A program made the position numbers and the translations under genes. A stretch of 64,000 bases of DNA, from the NCBI RefSeq assembly GCF_029504655.1, contig NZ_JAQFIL010000001.1, forward strand, positions 2,733,001-2,797,000, given 5' to 3'. A model generated the notes under the pieces. It did not search any database and was not told the DNA's origin. It was given only the letters and a program-made list of their open reading frames with translations. Of this stretch, positions 9,172 through 17,408 are shown in pieces (the stretch's first letter is position 1; each line of letters begins with the position of its first letter). This stretch comes from Catalinimonas alkaloidigena. Its GTDB lineage: Bacteria; Bacteroidota; Bacteroidia; Cytophagales; Cyclobacteriaceae.

Positions 9172-10116
9172 ATGAAGCATTTTACTTCTGTAAATGATGT
9201 GCCTGACCTTAAAAGCTTGCTTGAGTCTGCCGCTCAGGTAAAGACTTCACCCTTTTCGGATAAAAACCTATCTACCAATAAGGCTATGTGCCTTATCTTT
9301 TTAAATCCCAGCCTCAGAACCCGACTGAGTACCCAAAGGGCAGCGATGAACCTGGGCCTGGACACCGTGGTTTTTGATATGAACCAGGGGGGATGGAACC
9401 TGGAGTTTCAGGATGGAAGTGTCATGAATATGGACAAGCCCGAGCATGTAAAAGAGGCTGCCGCCGTAATCGGACAGTATTACGACATTATTGGCATCCG
9501 TGCCTTTGCGTATTTACAGAACAGAACTGAAGATTATGCGGAACTTGTCATCAAACAGTTTCAAAAGTACGCAGGTGTTCCGGTGATCAGTCTGGAGTCT
9601 CCGGTAAGGCATCCCTTACAGTCACTAACCGATCTGATTACCATTGAAGAGCATAAAAAAGTTGAACAACCTAAAATCGTCCTTAGCTGGGCGCCGCATC
9701 CCAAAGCTTTGCCGCAGGCAGTAGCCAATTCATTTCTGGAATGGATGGTCGCTTACGGTCAGGATATTACCCTTACCCATCCACAGGGATACGAACTGGA
9801 TGAGCAGTTTACGCAAGGCGTAAAGGTTGAATATGATCAGCAAAAAGCATTTGAAGGGGCGGATTTTATCTATACCAAGAACTGGTCATCGTACCAAAGC
9901 TACGGTGAGATACTGGAAAAAGGAGATCAATGGATGGTAACTGCCGACAAAATGAAGCTTACCAATAATGCCAAATTTATGCACTGTCTGCCGGTTCGTC
10001 GTAATGTAATTGTGGCCGATGAAGTGATAGACAGCGAACAATCTATTGTCGTTCAGCAGGCTGCTAACCGGGTGGTAGCTGCCCAAGCGGTGATTAAAAG
10101 TATTTTGCAATCCTAA
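9172..10116 (+). CDS. argF': N-succinylornithine (N-acetylornithine-type) carbamoyltransferase
   Basis: 314 residues, transcarbamylase family, transferring carbamoyl phosphate to an N-acylated ornithine in arginine synthesis. The carbamoyl-phosphate loop reads NPSLRTRLST, in place of the STRT of ordinary ornithine carbamoyltransferase. The substrate loop reads DGSVMNMDKPEH, with proline at position 90. In characterised enzymes of this subfamily Pro90 marks the N-succinylornithine form (Bacteroides) and Glu92 the N-acetylornithine form (Xanthomonas), so the succinyl route is inferred. HCLPVRR near residue 270 is the conserved C-terminal binding segment. It opens the operon argF'-argB-argE-argH, with only 10 bases to the next gene. 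Confidence 0.92.
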   Translation: MKHFTSVNDVPDLKSLLESAAQVKTSPFSDKNLSTNKAMCLIFLNPSLRTRLSTQRAAMNLGLDTVVFDMNQGGWNLEFQDGSVMNMDKPEHVKEAAAVIGQYYDIIGIRAFAYLQNRTEDYAELVIKQFQKYAGVPVISLESPVRHPLQSLTDLITIEEHKKVEQPKIVLSWAPHPKALPQAVANSFLEWMVAYGQDITLTHPQGYELDEQFTQGVKVEYDQQKAFEGADFIYTKNWSSYQSYGEILEKGDQWMVTADKMKLTNNAKFMHCLPVRRNVIVADEVIDSEQSIVVQQAANRVVAAQAVIKSILQS

Positions 10117-10126
10117 AAATGTAACT

Positions 10127-10912
10127 GTGGAAAATATCAAAATATTCAAAATAGGAGGAAGAGTCATTGAGCAGCCCGAACTGCTCAGAAGCTTCCTGAA
10201 AGACTTTGCCGGCCTACCGCAACCCAAAATTCTGGTGCATGGCGGGGGGAGATCAGCCACTACGCTGGCCGAAAAAATGGGCATAGAAACCAAAATGGTA
10301 GAAGGGCGTCGGGTTACGGACGAAGCTATGCTGGAAATAGTACTTATGGTCTACGGTGGGTTAAACAAAAAAATCACCGCTTTGCTTCAGGCTGAAAACT
10401 GCAATGCTCTGGGCCTTACCGGCGCTGATATGAATGCCATGAAAGCCCACAAACGTGCTCCTGATCCAGTAGACTACGGCTTGGTTGGAGATATTGATGA
10501 AGTGAATGCATCCGGAATTATAGGGCTTTTAGAGCAGGGCATTGTGCCGGTGATGGCGCCGCTCACCCACGATGGTGAAGGACAGATACTGAACACGAAT
10601 GCAGATAATATCGCGGGCAGTATCGCACGTGGCTTAGCGAAGCATAAGACCGTTGAGCTATATTACTGCTTTGAGAAGAAAGGGGTAATGGCTGATCCTG
10701 AGGATGATACGAGTCTGATTGAAAGAATAACTGCAGATGAATTTACCCAACTTAAAGCGGACGGAATAGTGGTGGAAGGAATGATTCCTAAGCTGGAAAA
10801 TGCTTTTAAGACGATAGATGCTGGGGTTGAAAAAGTTTGCATTATGCATTACGAAGGTTTACAACATGTGGGAGGTGATATGTTTGAAGGAACAACTTTA
10901 TGCCTGAAGTAA
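10127..10912 (+). CDS. argB: Acetylglutamate (N-succinylglutamate) kinase
   Basis: 261 residues, amino-acid kinase family. It phosphorylates the gamma-carboxylate of N-acylglutamate, the second step of arginine synthesis. Visible motifs are KIGGRVIE at the N-terminus (lysine of the phosphate site), VHGGGRSATTLAEKMG, the VEGRRVTDEAML segment diagnostic of this kinase, LTGADMNAM, and NTNADNIAGSIARGL near the active-site aspartate. The start is a GTG at 10127, ten bases after argF'; a nearby ATG at 10119 is followed at once by a stop. Its end overlaps argE by 13 bases. Given the succinyl-type carbamoyltransferase upstream, the natural substrate may be N-succinylglutamate. Confidence 0.93.
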   Translation: MENIKIFKIGGRVIEQPELLRSFLKDFAGLPQPKILVHGGGRSATTLAEKMGIETKMVEGRRVTDEAMLEIVLMVYGGLNKKITALLQAENCNALGLTGADMNAMKAHKRAPDPVDYGLVGDIDEVNASGIIGLLEQGIVPVMAPLTHDGEGQILNTNADNIAGSIARGLAKHKTVELYYCFEKKGVMADPEDDTSLIERITADEFTQLKADGIVVEGMIPKLENAFKTIDAGVEKVCIMHYEGLQHVGGDMFEGTTLCLK

Positions 10913-11985
10913 ATACCTCAGCAATTGACTTTCTCACTGACCGGGCGATCGTACTGCTGCAAAAGCTGATCACTACGCCTTCCTTAAGCAGAGAGGAAGA
11001 TAATACCGCCAATATACTTGCACATTACCTGGAACAGCAGGGACTGAAAGTAAATCGTTTGATGAACAATGTGTGGGTAAGATCCAGCAATTTTGATGTT
11101 CAAAAACCCACTATTTTACTGAATTCTCATCACGATACGGTAAAACCGGCTTCCACCTATCGCCGAAACCCCTTTGCTGCTGACATTGAAAGCGGAAAGC
11201 TCTATGGGTTGGGTAGCAATGATGCCGGAGGTGCACTGGTCTGTCTACTCCACAGTTTTCTGGCACTGAATGAGCTGCCAGATCGCTCATATAATCTGAT
11301 CTTTGCCGCCAGTGCGGAAGAGGAGATTTCCGGGAAATATGGAATTGCTGCCTTGCTGCCTGAGCTGGGGAATATTGACCTGGCCATCGTTGGCGAACCT
11401 ACGGGTATGCAGATGGCTGTGGCCGAAAAAGGCTTGATGGTGATTGACGGTGAAGCCCAGGGGAAGTCCGGGCATGCCGCCCGGAATGAGGGTATTAATG
11501 CCATCTACATCGCTCTGAAAGATATTCAAACACTCAAAGATTTTCGTTTCCCTCTTAAATCAGAAACATTGGGCGAGATCCATATTTCAGTAACGCAAAT
11601 TCAGGCAGGCACGCAGCATAACGTAGTCCCTGATTCTTGTACCTTTGTAGTAGATGTGCGGACACATGAGCAATATACCAATCAGCAGGTACATGAAATT
11701 TTACAAAAGGAAGTACATTCCGTACTGACGCCTCGTTCTTTCCGGCTTAATGCTTCTGGCATTTCAATGGAGCACCCCGTGGTGATGAGAGGCAAACAGT
11801 TAGGACTAACTGCCTATGGCTCTCCCACATTATCCGATCAGGCATTGATGAGCGGGTTTCCGAGTCTCAAAATAGGACCGGGTTTATCAGAACGCTCTCA
11901 TACCGCTGATGAATATATCCTGACGGATGAGGTCAGAGAGGGCATACGTATTTATTTGGCACTTTTAGAAGGACTAACAATTTAA
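10900..11985 (+). CDS. argE: N-acyl-ornithine deacylase, M20 metallopeptidase family
   Basis: 361 residues. M20-family metallohydrolase that removes the acyl group from N-acylornithine or N-acylcitrulline. Metal-binding segments are visible: NSHHDTV (first histidine and aspartate), GLGSNDAGGAL (bridging aspartate), SAEEEISG (catalytic glutamate pair), VGEPTG and, near the end, SERSHTADE with the last histidine. The dimerisation domain lies between about residues 175 and 280. It overlaps argB by 13 bases and precedes argH by 12, so the four genes are translated from one message. In this pathway type the deacylation probably acts on N-succinylcitrulline. Confidence 0.9.
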   Translation: MPEVNTSAIDFLTDRAIVLLQKLITTPSLSREEDNTANILAHYLEQQGLKVNRLMNNVWVRSSNFDVQKPTILLNSHHDTVKPASTYRRNPFAADIESGKLYGLGSNDAGGALVCLLHSFLALNELPDRSYNLIFAASAEEEISGKYGIAALLPELGNIDLAIVGEPTGMQMAVAEKGLMVIDGEAQGKSGHAARNEGINAIYIALKDIQTLKDFRFPLKSETLGEIHISVTQIQAGTQHNVVPDSCTFVVDVRTHEQYTNQQVHEILQKEVHSVLTPRSFRLNASGISMEHPVVMRGKQLGLTAYGSPTLSDQALMSGFPSLKIGPGLSERSHTADEYILTDEVREGIRIYLALLEGLTI

Positions 11986-11997
11986 ACTAAGTAGACC

Positions 11998-13332
11998 GTG
12001 AAAATCTGGGACAAAGGTTTCTCCATAGACAAACGTATAGAAACATTTACCATCGGCAAAGATCGTGAGCTGGATGTATGGCTGGCTCCTTTTGACATTC
12101 TGGGCTCCATGGCTCACAGCCGTATGCTGCACAAAATTGGCCTGCTGGATGAAGTAGAACTTCAGCAACTGCTACAAGGCCTGAAAGATATTTATGCAGA
12201 AGTAGAAAAGGGTGAGTTTGTGATTGAAGAGGGGATAGAAGATGTACATTCTCAGGTGGAACTCATGCTGACTCGCAAACTGGGTGACGTAGGCAAAAAA
12301 GTGCATAGTGGTCGCTCCCGCAATGATCAGGTGCTACTTGATTTGAGATTATATATTCGTCAGGAAATAGAGACTCTGGTTCATCTGACTGAACGGTTGT
12401 TCAATACCCTCATCAAGCTTTCAGAAAAGCATAAGGAAGTATTGCTACCTGGTTATACCCATACGCAGGTGGCCATGCCTTCTTCTTTTGGCTTATGGTT
12501 TGGAGCCTATGCAGAAAGTCTGGTAGATGACCTTACCGTATTACAGGCCGCCTACAAAGTCTCTAACCAGAATCCACTGGGCTCGGCTGCGGGCTATGGG
12601 AGTTCATTTCCGCTTGACCGCAGTATGACCACCCAGTTGCTGGGTTTTGAATGTATGAGCTATAATGTGGTTTATGCGCAGATGGGTAGGGGTAAGGTAG
12701 AAAAAACTGTCAGCTTTGCGCTTGCTTCTATTGCGGCTACACTCGGAAAATTGTCGGCTGACGTATGCCAGTACATGAGTCAGAATTTTGGTTTTGTCAC
12801 TTTACCTGATCACCTCACCACCGGTTCATCTATCATGCCGCATAAGAAGAACCCCGATGTTTTTGAGCTGATCCGTGCGAAGTCTAACAAGCTGCAGGCA
12901 TTGCCCAATGAGATTTCCCTTATCATTACCAACCTTACTTCCGGTTACCATCGTGACTTGCAGCTGGTGAAAGAAAGCTTCCTGCCTGCTTTTGAAGACC
13001 TCAAAGACTGCCTGAGCATCAGTGAATATATGCTCAATCATGTGCAGGTTAATACGCAGATTATGGATGATGAAAAATATACCTATCTGTTTTCAGTAGA
13101 GGCAGTCAATCAGGAAGTGCTGAATGGTGTACCCTTTCGTGATGCGTACAAAAAGGTAGGCGCACAGATTGCCGATGGTACCTATCAGCCGATGAAGGAA
13201 CTGAAGCACACCCATGAGGGCAGCCTGGGCAATCTTTGCAATGATAAGATCACAAATAAGATGAAAGAGGTGCAATCCGCATTTAAGTTTGATCAAGTGC
13301 ATATAGCCTTAGATTATCTGTTGAAGGATTGA
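11998..13332 (+). CDS. argH: Argininosuccinate lyase
   Basis: 444 residues, fumarase/aspartase superfamily. It splits argininosuccinate to arginine and fumarate. The superfamily signature GSSIMPHKKNPD carries the mobile active-site loop; HSGRSRNDQV is the second conserved region, and LPGYTHTQVAMP contains the catalytic-base region. The start is a GTG at 11998, directly upstream of KIWDKGF, a typical opening in Bacteroidota homologues. It closes the arginine operon. The argG, argC and argD genes normally found with this set in relatives are absent from the window. Confidence 0.94.
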   Translation: MKIWDKGFSIDKRIETFTIGKDRELDVWLAPFDILGSMAHSRMLHKIGLLDEVELQQLLQGLKDIYAEVEKGEFVIEEGIEDVHSQVELMLTRKLGDVGKKVHSGRSRNDQVLLDLRLYIRQEIETLVHLTERLFNTLIKLSEKHKEVLLPGYTHTQVAMPSSFGLWFGAYAESLVDDLTVLQAAYKVSNQNPLGSAAGYGSSFPLDRSMTTQLLGFECMSYNVVYAQMGRGKVEKTVSFALASIAATLGKLSADVCQYMSQNFGFVTLPDHLTTGSSIMPHKKNPDVFELIRAKSNKLQALPNEISLIITNLTSGYHRDLQLVKESFLPAFEDLKDCLSISEYMLNHVQVNTQIMDDEKYTYLFSVEAVNQEVLNGVPFRDAYKKVGAQIADGTYQPMKELKHTHEGSLGNLCNDKITNKMKEVQSAFKFDQVHIALDYLLKD

Positions 13333-13349
13333 CCCATGCTATCAGATGA

Positions 13350-13886
13350 ATGAACCCTATACAGCTAATTTTTGATAAAATCTCCGCTGCCCATTTATGG
13401 GAAAAAAAACTATGCTTAAAGCGCAATGAATTTTTACACAAACAGGGGAGTATAGATACTAAACTGTATTATGTGCAGCGTGGCAGTCTGAGGATCTTTG
13501 TCATTGATGCCTTGGAGGAGCATACCATTCGTTTTGGTTACCGAGGAAACCTGATCGCTGCGCTGGATTCATTCATTACCGAACAACCTTCTGAACTCTA
13601 CATACAGGCATTAAAAAGTACTGAACTGCTGGTGATTGGTAAGGCTGCCTTTATGGATATGCTAAACAGTTCTCCAGACAACCTTCAGCTTTGGCATAAG
13701 ATGCTTGAGCAGATGGTGTATCAGCAGATGGAAAGAGAAAGGGACATTCTCACTGCCAGCCCGTTGGAAAGATATCAACGAGTTTTAAAAAGAAGTCCTC
13801 AGCTCTTTCAGGAAGTCGCCCATAAATACATCGCGTCATATTTGCGAATGTCACCCGAAACTTTGTCGCGCCTCAAAAAGTCTTGA
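13350..13886 (+). CDS. Crp/Fnr-family cyclic-nucleotide-binding-domain regulator
   Basis: 178 residues. Residues about 20-115 form a cyclic-nucleotide-binding beta-roll (FLHKQGSIDTKLYYVQRGSLRIFV, then HTIRFGYRGNLIAALDSF). A dimerisation helix follows (about 120-150), and the C-terminus has a short helix-turn-helix with IASYLRMSPETLSRLKK as recognition helix, as in Bacteroidota Crp/Fnr-type regulators. Effector residues for cAMP are not evident and many relatives bind no nucleotide. It starts 17 bases after argH, so it may ride on the arginine operon transcript, though a functional link is not shown. Confidence 0.83.
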   Translation: MNPIQLIFDKISAAHLWEKKLCLKRNEFLHKQGSIDTKLYYVQRGSLRIFVIDALEEHTIRFGYRGNLIAALDSFITEQPSELYIQALKSTELLVIGKAAFMDMLNSSPDNLQLWHKMLEQMVYQQMERERDILTASPLERYQRVLKRSPQLFQEVAHKYIASYLRMSPETLSRLKKS

Positions 13887-13954
13887 TTTCAATCAATGTT
13901 TTTGCCGTTTGAGATGCTGACCTTTGTCATACAATAAGGTTTGAACAAAAAACT

Positions 13955-14110
13955 ATACTACTGTACATTTCCGGTTTGTGGAGACCCTCCAGGCCGGACA
14001 CAAACCAGGGCAAACACGCCGTGGGCTAGTGCGGGCCCCCCCGTGCCACCGTGGCCCGCAGTGGCGACTGCCGGTCGCACAGCCCACTAGCAGGCAGTGT
14101 ACTGTTGTAT
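13955..14110. repeat. GC-rich structured repeat with terminal inverted repeats, copy A
   Basis: A 156-bp element in AT-rich surroundings. Its ends are imperfect inverted repeats (ATACTACTGTACAT at 13955-13968; GTGTACTGTTGTAT at 14097-14110; 11 of 14 positions pair). Inside, GGTTTGTG pairs with CACAAACC (short hairpin with an 18-base loop), GTGGGCT pairs with AGCCCAC (outer stem), TGCGGGC with GCCCGCA, and GCAGT-GGCG-ACTGC forms a small hairpin. A second copy lies at about 49748-49885 with long identical blocks. It is not coding. It may be a MITE-like element or a dispersed structured RNA; I do not know a family name. Confidence 0.8.
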
Positions 14111-14129
14111 AATTAAAAAAAATTAGCCC

Positions 14130-14711
14130 ATGAAAATGAAATCAGAACAGTTGCGCATCGATCTTATGGAGTGGACCCATCAACATCTGAATGAAGCGGA
14201 AACACTGAAAAAGATGCCTCTTAAGACATTGCGGTGGAAAGCATCAGCCGAGCAGTGGAATGTGTTGGAGTGTATAGAGCACCTGAATCTTTACGGAGAT
14301 TACTATCTGCCAGAAATTGACAGACAGATCAACAGCAGCAAGTATCCGGCGGAGGAGTTTTTTAAAAGTGGACTGCTGGGTAATTACTTTGCGAAGACGA
14401 TGCTGCCCCGGGAAAAGCTGAATAAGATGAAGACTTTCAAAGACAAAAACCCTTTGGACAGTATGTTGGACAAGGCCGTACTGGATCGCTTCATTGAACA
14501 GCAAAAACAAACCTTAGCACTGCTGGAGCAAAGCAGGCAGGTAAGCCTGAGTCGTACCAAAACCGGCATCAGCATTTCTAAATGGATAAGATTAAAGCTG
14601 GGGGATACCTTTAGAGTGGTAATTTACCATAATCGTCGACATATGGTGCAGACGGAAAAGGTGCTGCAGGCTTATAGGAAAGTTGAAAAGACTGCCGTAT
14701 TCATCAAGTAG
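14130..14711 (+). CDS. DinB-superfamily protein
   Basis: 193 residues, the second DinB-like protein in the window and only distantly similar to the one at 6.5 kb. The first helix pair has WNVLECIEHLNLYGDYYLPEI and the last helix VIYHNRRHMVQTEKVL; both hold the histidines that bind metal in this superfamily. The central part (KMKTFKDKNPLDSMLDKAVLDRFIEQQKQTL) is typical of the cytophagal DinB group. It is cytoplasmic, and its substrate is unknown. It starts 19 bases after the GC-rich repeat, whose right end may therefore lie in its 5' leader. Confidence 0.8.
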   Translation: MKMKSEQLRIDLMEWTHQHLNEAETLKKMPLKTLRWKASAEQWNVLECIEHLNLYGDYYLPEIDRQINSSKYPAEEFFKSGLLGNYFAKTMLPREKLNKMKTFKDKNPLDSMLDKAVLDRFIEQQKQTLALLEQSRQVSLSRTKTGISISKWIRLKLGDTFRVVIYHNRRHMVQTEKVLQAYRKVEKTAVFIK

Positions 14712-15341
14712 AAGCTTTCCGCCAGGTCCTGTGTCTCACAGTACTTTTTTTGCGCTTAAAGTCACCCTTAGTAGCTTATCTAAGCTGGCCCATTATTGAG
14801 TAGACTTTATTACATCATGGGCGCAAGAGATAAAAACAAGCTTTGTAGCATCGTCCCAATGACAGATAAGCACTTATACATTACATGTACAGCTAAATAA
14901 CTTGCAGATGAGTACTTACCCGTTACATAAAGTGTGAAATAAATAGCAGATGAATGCATATCTGTTGTCTGAACCCTCTTACGGACCATTGATAGGCACT
15001 TATCTATAGGCTGTTGTATAAACAAACCACAGATGGCATTACTTTCACAGCTTGAGGAAAAAATAAATTGTATTTTGATGATAATTTGCGTCAAAATCGC
15101 TCATCAGATGTAAGTAAAGCGCATTAAGGAGAAATAATGCAGTTGACAGGAATGGAATTTGGTATTAATCAATCAGCAAAGCTTCCATCAGCAGTTTAGA
15201 GCAAGGGTGATAAAGGAGAAAAATAGAGGAATTAAGCTTATATTGAAGGCTGTATATAGTAAATAGCCGCAATGTGTGCTATCTCGTTGTTGTGCTCCAT
15301 CGAGAGAAACAGATCAATTTAAAATTTCGTAACTTTAAGAT
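14712..15341. other. Intergenic accessory stretch
   Basis: 630 bases with no convincing gene. It holds the 42-bp tandem repeat (14863-15058). Near its end, GTTGTGCTC (15289-15297) is the inverse of GAGCACAAC found just after the toxin-antitoxin pair. The 94-residue minus-strand frame across the repeat (15094-14810) has no recognisable domain and is not called as a gene. Confidence 0.5.
14863..15058. repeat. Degenerate 42-bp tandem repeat
   Basis: Four units of exactly 42 bp begin at 14863, 14905, 14947 and 14989, each opening with CAGAT(A/G)A or a close variant, followed by a partial fifth unit from 15031. The units are diverged but in register. On the minus strand an open frame (15094 down to 14810) reads through them as 14-residue units with no stop; on the plus strand stops occur. 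It may be a decayed minisatellite or the remnant of a repeat-containing gene. Confidence 0.6.
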
Positions 15342-15578
15342 ATGGAAAATCCACTAATAAATAGAATCACCGTTAACCCCGAAATTTGTCACGGGAAACC
15401 CACCATTAGGAATAAGCGGTACACAGTAGATTTAATTCTCGACCTTTTGTCCGCCGGATCAACTCATGCTGAAATATTGGAAGATTACCCTAATCTGGAA
15501 GAGGAAGATATTTTAGCATGTTTAGCCTACGCAACGAAAGTAACGAAGTATTCGAGCTATACTAAAATTTCAGTATGA
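15342..15578 (+). CDS. DUF433 antitoxin
   Basis: 78 residues. The sequence RITVNPEICHGKPTIRNKRYTVDLILDLLSAG, then EILEDYPNLEEEDILACLAYA, is the full DUF433 (VapB-like) pattern, a small DNA-binding antitoxin domain with a helix-turn-helix. The length matches the family (about 75 residues). Its end overlaps the start of the next gene by four bases (ATGA), the usual arrangement for translational coupling of toxin and antitoxin. It presumably binds and neutralises the downstream PIN-like protein and represses its own promoter. The pair is bounded by short inverted repeats. Confidence 0.88.
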   Translation: MENPLINRITVNPEICHGKPTIRNKRYTVDLILDLLSAGSTHAEILEDYPNLEEEDILACLAYATKVTKYSSYTKISV

Positions 15579-15928
15579 AGCTGATTGTGGATGCTCAACT
15601 TCCAGCAAAGCTTTGTGAAGTACTGAACCAGCTTGGATTAGAATCCATCCATGTCGATGAACTCCCAAAAGGGGATGAAACCCCCGACATGGAAATTACT
15701 AAATTTGCTGATCGTGAAAACCTTATTGTTGTAACCAAAGATTTTGACTTTTACCACTCACATATGACTCTAGGGAAGCCGAAGAAGTTATTCCTAATCA
15801 CAACTGGAAATCTGAAAAATAGACAGTTATTTAACCTATTCAGAAACAACACTTTAATCATTAAGAATGCTTTGAATAGAAGTAGTTTCGTAGAACTAAG
15901 TAACGAAGGTATAACCGAACATAAATAA
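15575..15928 (+). CDS. DUF5615 PIN-like toxin
   Basis: 117 residues. The N-terminal MKLIVDAQLPAKL and the central VVTKDFDFYH segment are the two acidic motifs of DUF5615 (Mut7-C-like PIN fold) proteins, which occur almost always beside DUF433 antitoxins. PIN-fold toxins are RNases that use clustered acidic residues and a metal ion; here the aspartates in IVDAQLP, DETPDMEI and TKDFDF are candidates. The gene overlaps the antitoxin by four bases. RNase activity is inferred from the family, not shown. Confidence 0.87.
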   Translation: MKLIVDAQLPAKLCEVLNQLGLESIHVDELPKGDETPDMEITKFADRENLIVVTKDFDFYHSHMTLGKPKKLFLITTGNLKNRQLFNLFRNNTLIIKNALNRSSFVELSNEGITEHK

Positions 15929-15937
15929 GACGAGAGC

Positions 15938-16064
15938 ACAACATTGCATATAGCTTATGGCGGGTGAACGGCTACCCGCAAGGTTTTCGGCACTTAGCTA
16001 AGTTTGTCACGGATGGAAAGGGAAGGGCTTCGAAAATCGCCACAAGTCATATGCTAGGCGTTGT
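15938..16064. repeat. Imperfect inverted-repeat element after the toxin-antitoxin pair
   Basis: A 127-bp element with complementary ends: ACAAC-(3)-GCATAT on the left, and the inverse complement of ACAAC-(5)-GCATAT on the right (CATATGC...GTTGT). The middle has a CCCGC/GCGGG pair (ggCGGGtgaacggctacCCGCa), so it can fold into a long hairpin. It is non-coding. The layout recalls attC-like cassette ends, but the ends do not match the RYYYAAC/GTTRRRY consensus of classical integron sites. Confidence 0.55.
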
Positions 16065-16087
16065 ATATCAAAAGGTACGATATACAA

Positions 16088-17383
16088 ACATCCTTTACAG
16101 AGTTATAGAAACATCGTTTACACTTTTTAAGTCGCAATTTGAACTCAAATTCAGATTGCCATGCCTTGGAAAGAAACAACGATAATGGAACAAAAAATTG
16201 AGTTTATCTGTGAATGGCGTATCGGACAATATACGCTCGCGGAACTTTGCAGAAGCTTTGAAATATCTAGGCCTACTGCCTATAAAATCATAGCCCGATT
16301 TGAAAACGAAGGATATGAAGGGCTCAGAGAACTTTCAAGAAAACCTCGTGGAATGCATCCGAATGCGACCGATCAAAAGGTGGTGGAAGACATTCTTAAA
16401 CTGAAAGAAAGACACAAGTTGTGGGGAGTAAAAAAGATCCACAAACTGTTGTATAACGATTTTTCAGATGAAATGGTCCCAAGTATTTTGACCGTACACA
16501 ATATCCTGAAAAAACACGGTTTAGTAAGTCCTCAAAAACGTTTGCGAAGAGTCAAACCCATTCGCCCCATTTTTGATCCAAAGCACTGCAATGAAGTGTG
16601 GAGCGCGGATTACAAAGGAAAGTTCCTGATGGGCAATAAAATCTATTGTCATCCACTAACCATAGCTGACTCAAAAAGTAGATTTGTATTTACAGCAAAA
16701 GGACACTATGACACTATAAAGAAAACCTGGCTTCAGCAAAGGCTGAGTTCACAAAGGTTTTCAGAAAGTATGGTATCCCCAAACAAATCCATACCGATAA
16801 TGGTAGTCTGTTTGGGTCTGTAAAAGCAATACAACGATTTACCAGGCTATCTTATTGGTTCATTGACTTGGGTATTATGCCGGTGTATTCTGATCCTTCG
16901 CACCCTGAACAAAACGGACGGCATGAGCGCATGCATCGTGATTTGAAAGCTGCTTGCGCCAAACCTTCAGCTTATGATTTAAGAGTACAACAAAGACGTT
17001 TAAATTGTTTTGTAAAGGAGTATAATCATGTAAGACCCCACGAAGCTTTGGAGATGCAAACGCCTGCTTCCGTGCATGAATTTTCTACGCGTCCTTTTCC
17101 GGAAAGAATCTCCAACTTTGATTACGACTCAGAACTGAAAGTCTTGAAAGTAAGCAGGAACGGCTCTGTACGATGGGGCTCTTACAACTGGGTGTATGTA
17201 TCCGCATCATTGCAAGGAAAATACATCGGAGCTTTGGAGATGGGCAACGGAATTTGGCGTGTGTTTTACAGAAATGTATTTTTAGGATACTTTAATGAAA
17301 ATGAATTAAGAACTAAAGAACAATCAGTAAGGCTTGAAACGAATCTAGTGTAAACCTTAATCTATAACTTGTGTAAAGGATGT
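16088..17383 (+). mobile_element. IS481-type insertion sequence, defective
   Basis: A 1,296-bp element bounded by related 36-base inverted ends: ACATCCTTTACA at 16088 and its inverse TGTAAAGGATGT ending at 17383, with GTTATAGA and GTTTACAC also shared. Inside is one transposase frame broken by a one-base change. The stop codon of the transposase overlaps the right end, as is common in compact IS elements. I did not find a clean target-site duplication, so the outer limits may be off by a few bases. Confidence 0.8.
16161..17353 (+). pseudogene. IS481-family transposase, frameshifted
   Basis: The first part (16161-16823) has an N-terminal helix-turn-helix (YTLAELCRSFEISRPTAYKII) and the start of a DDE/rve integrase core (NEVWSADYKGKF, first aspartate). 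The frame then runs into about 25 residues of nonsense. The correct continuation is in the -1 frame from about 16727: ASAKAEFTKVFRKYG, then QIHTDNGSLFG (second aspartate), SDPSHPEQNGRHERMH (catalytic glutamate) and the C-terminal domain to 17353. A one-base deletion in the A-rich stretch near 16718-16726 explains it. The local sequence is not a good -1 slippery heptamer, so decay (or an assembly indel) is more likely than programmed frameshifting. Confidence 0.85.
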
Positions 17384-17408
17384 ATCTTAACGAACAGCTG
17401 GAAAATCT

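Noticed and set aside
14810..15094. 94-codon minus-strand frame over the tandem repeat
   Set aside because: Open, but the repeat units are too diverged and there is no recognised motif; reported as a repeat rather than a gene.
15964..16185. 73-codon plus-strand frame running from the inverted-repeat element into the IS
   Set aside because: It crosses the non-coding repeat and the IS end, so it is accidental.
16718..16730. Programmed -1 frameshift in the transposase
   Set aside because: No X-XXY-YYZ heptamer such as A-AAA-AAG is present at the junction, and IS481 transposases are normally a single frame.
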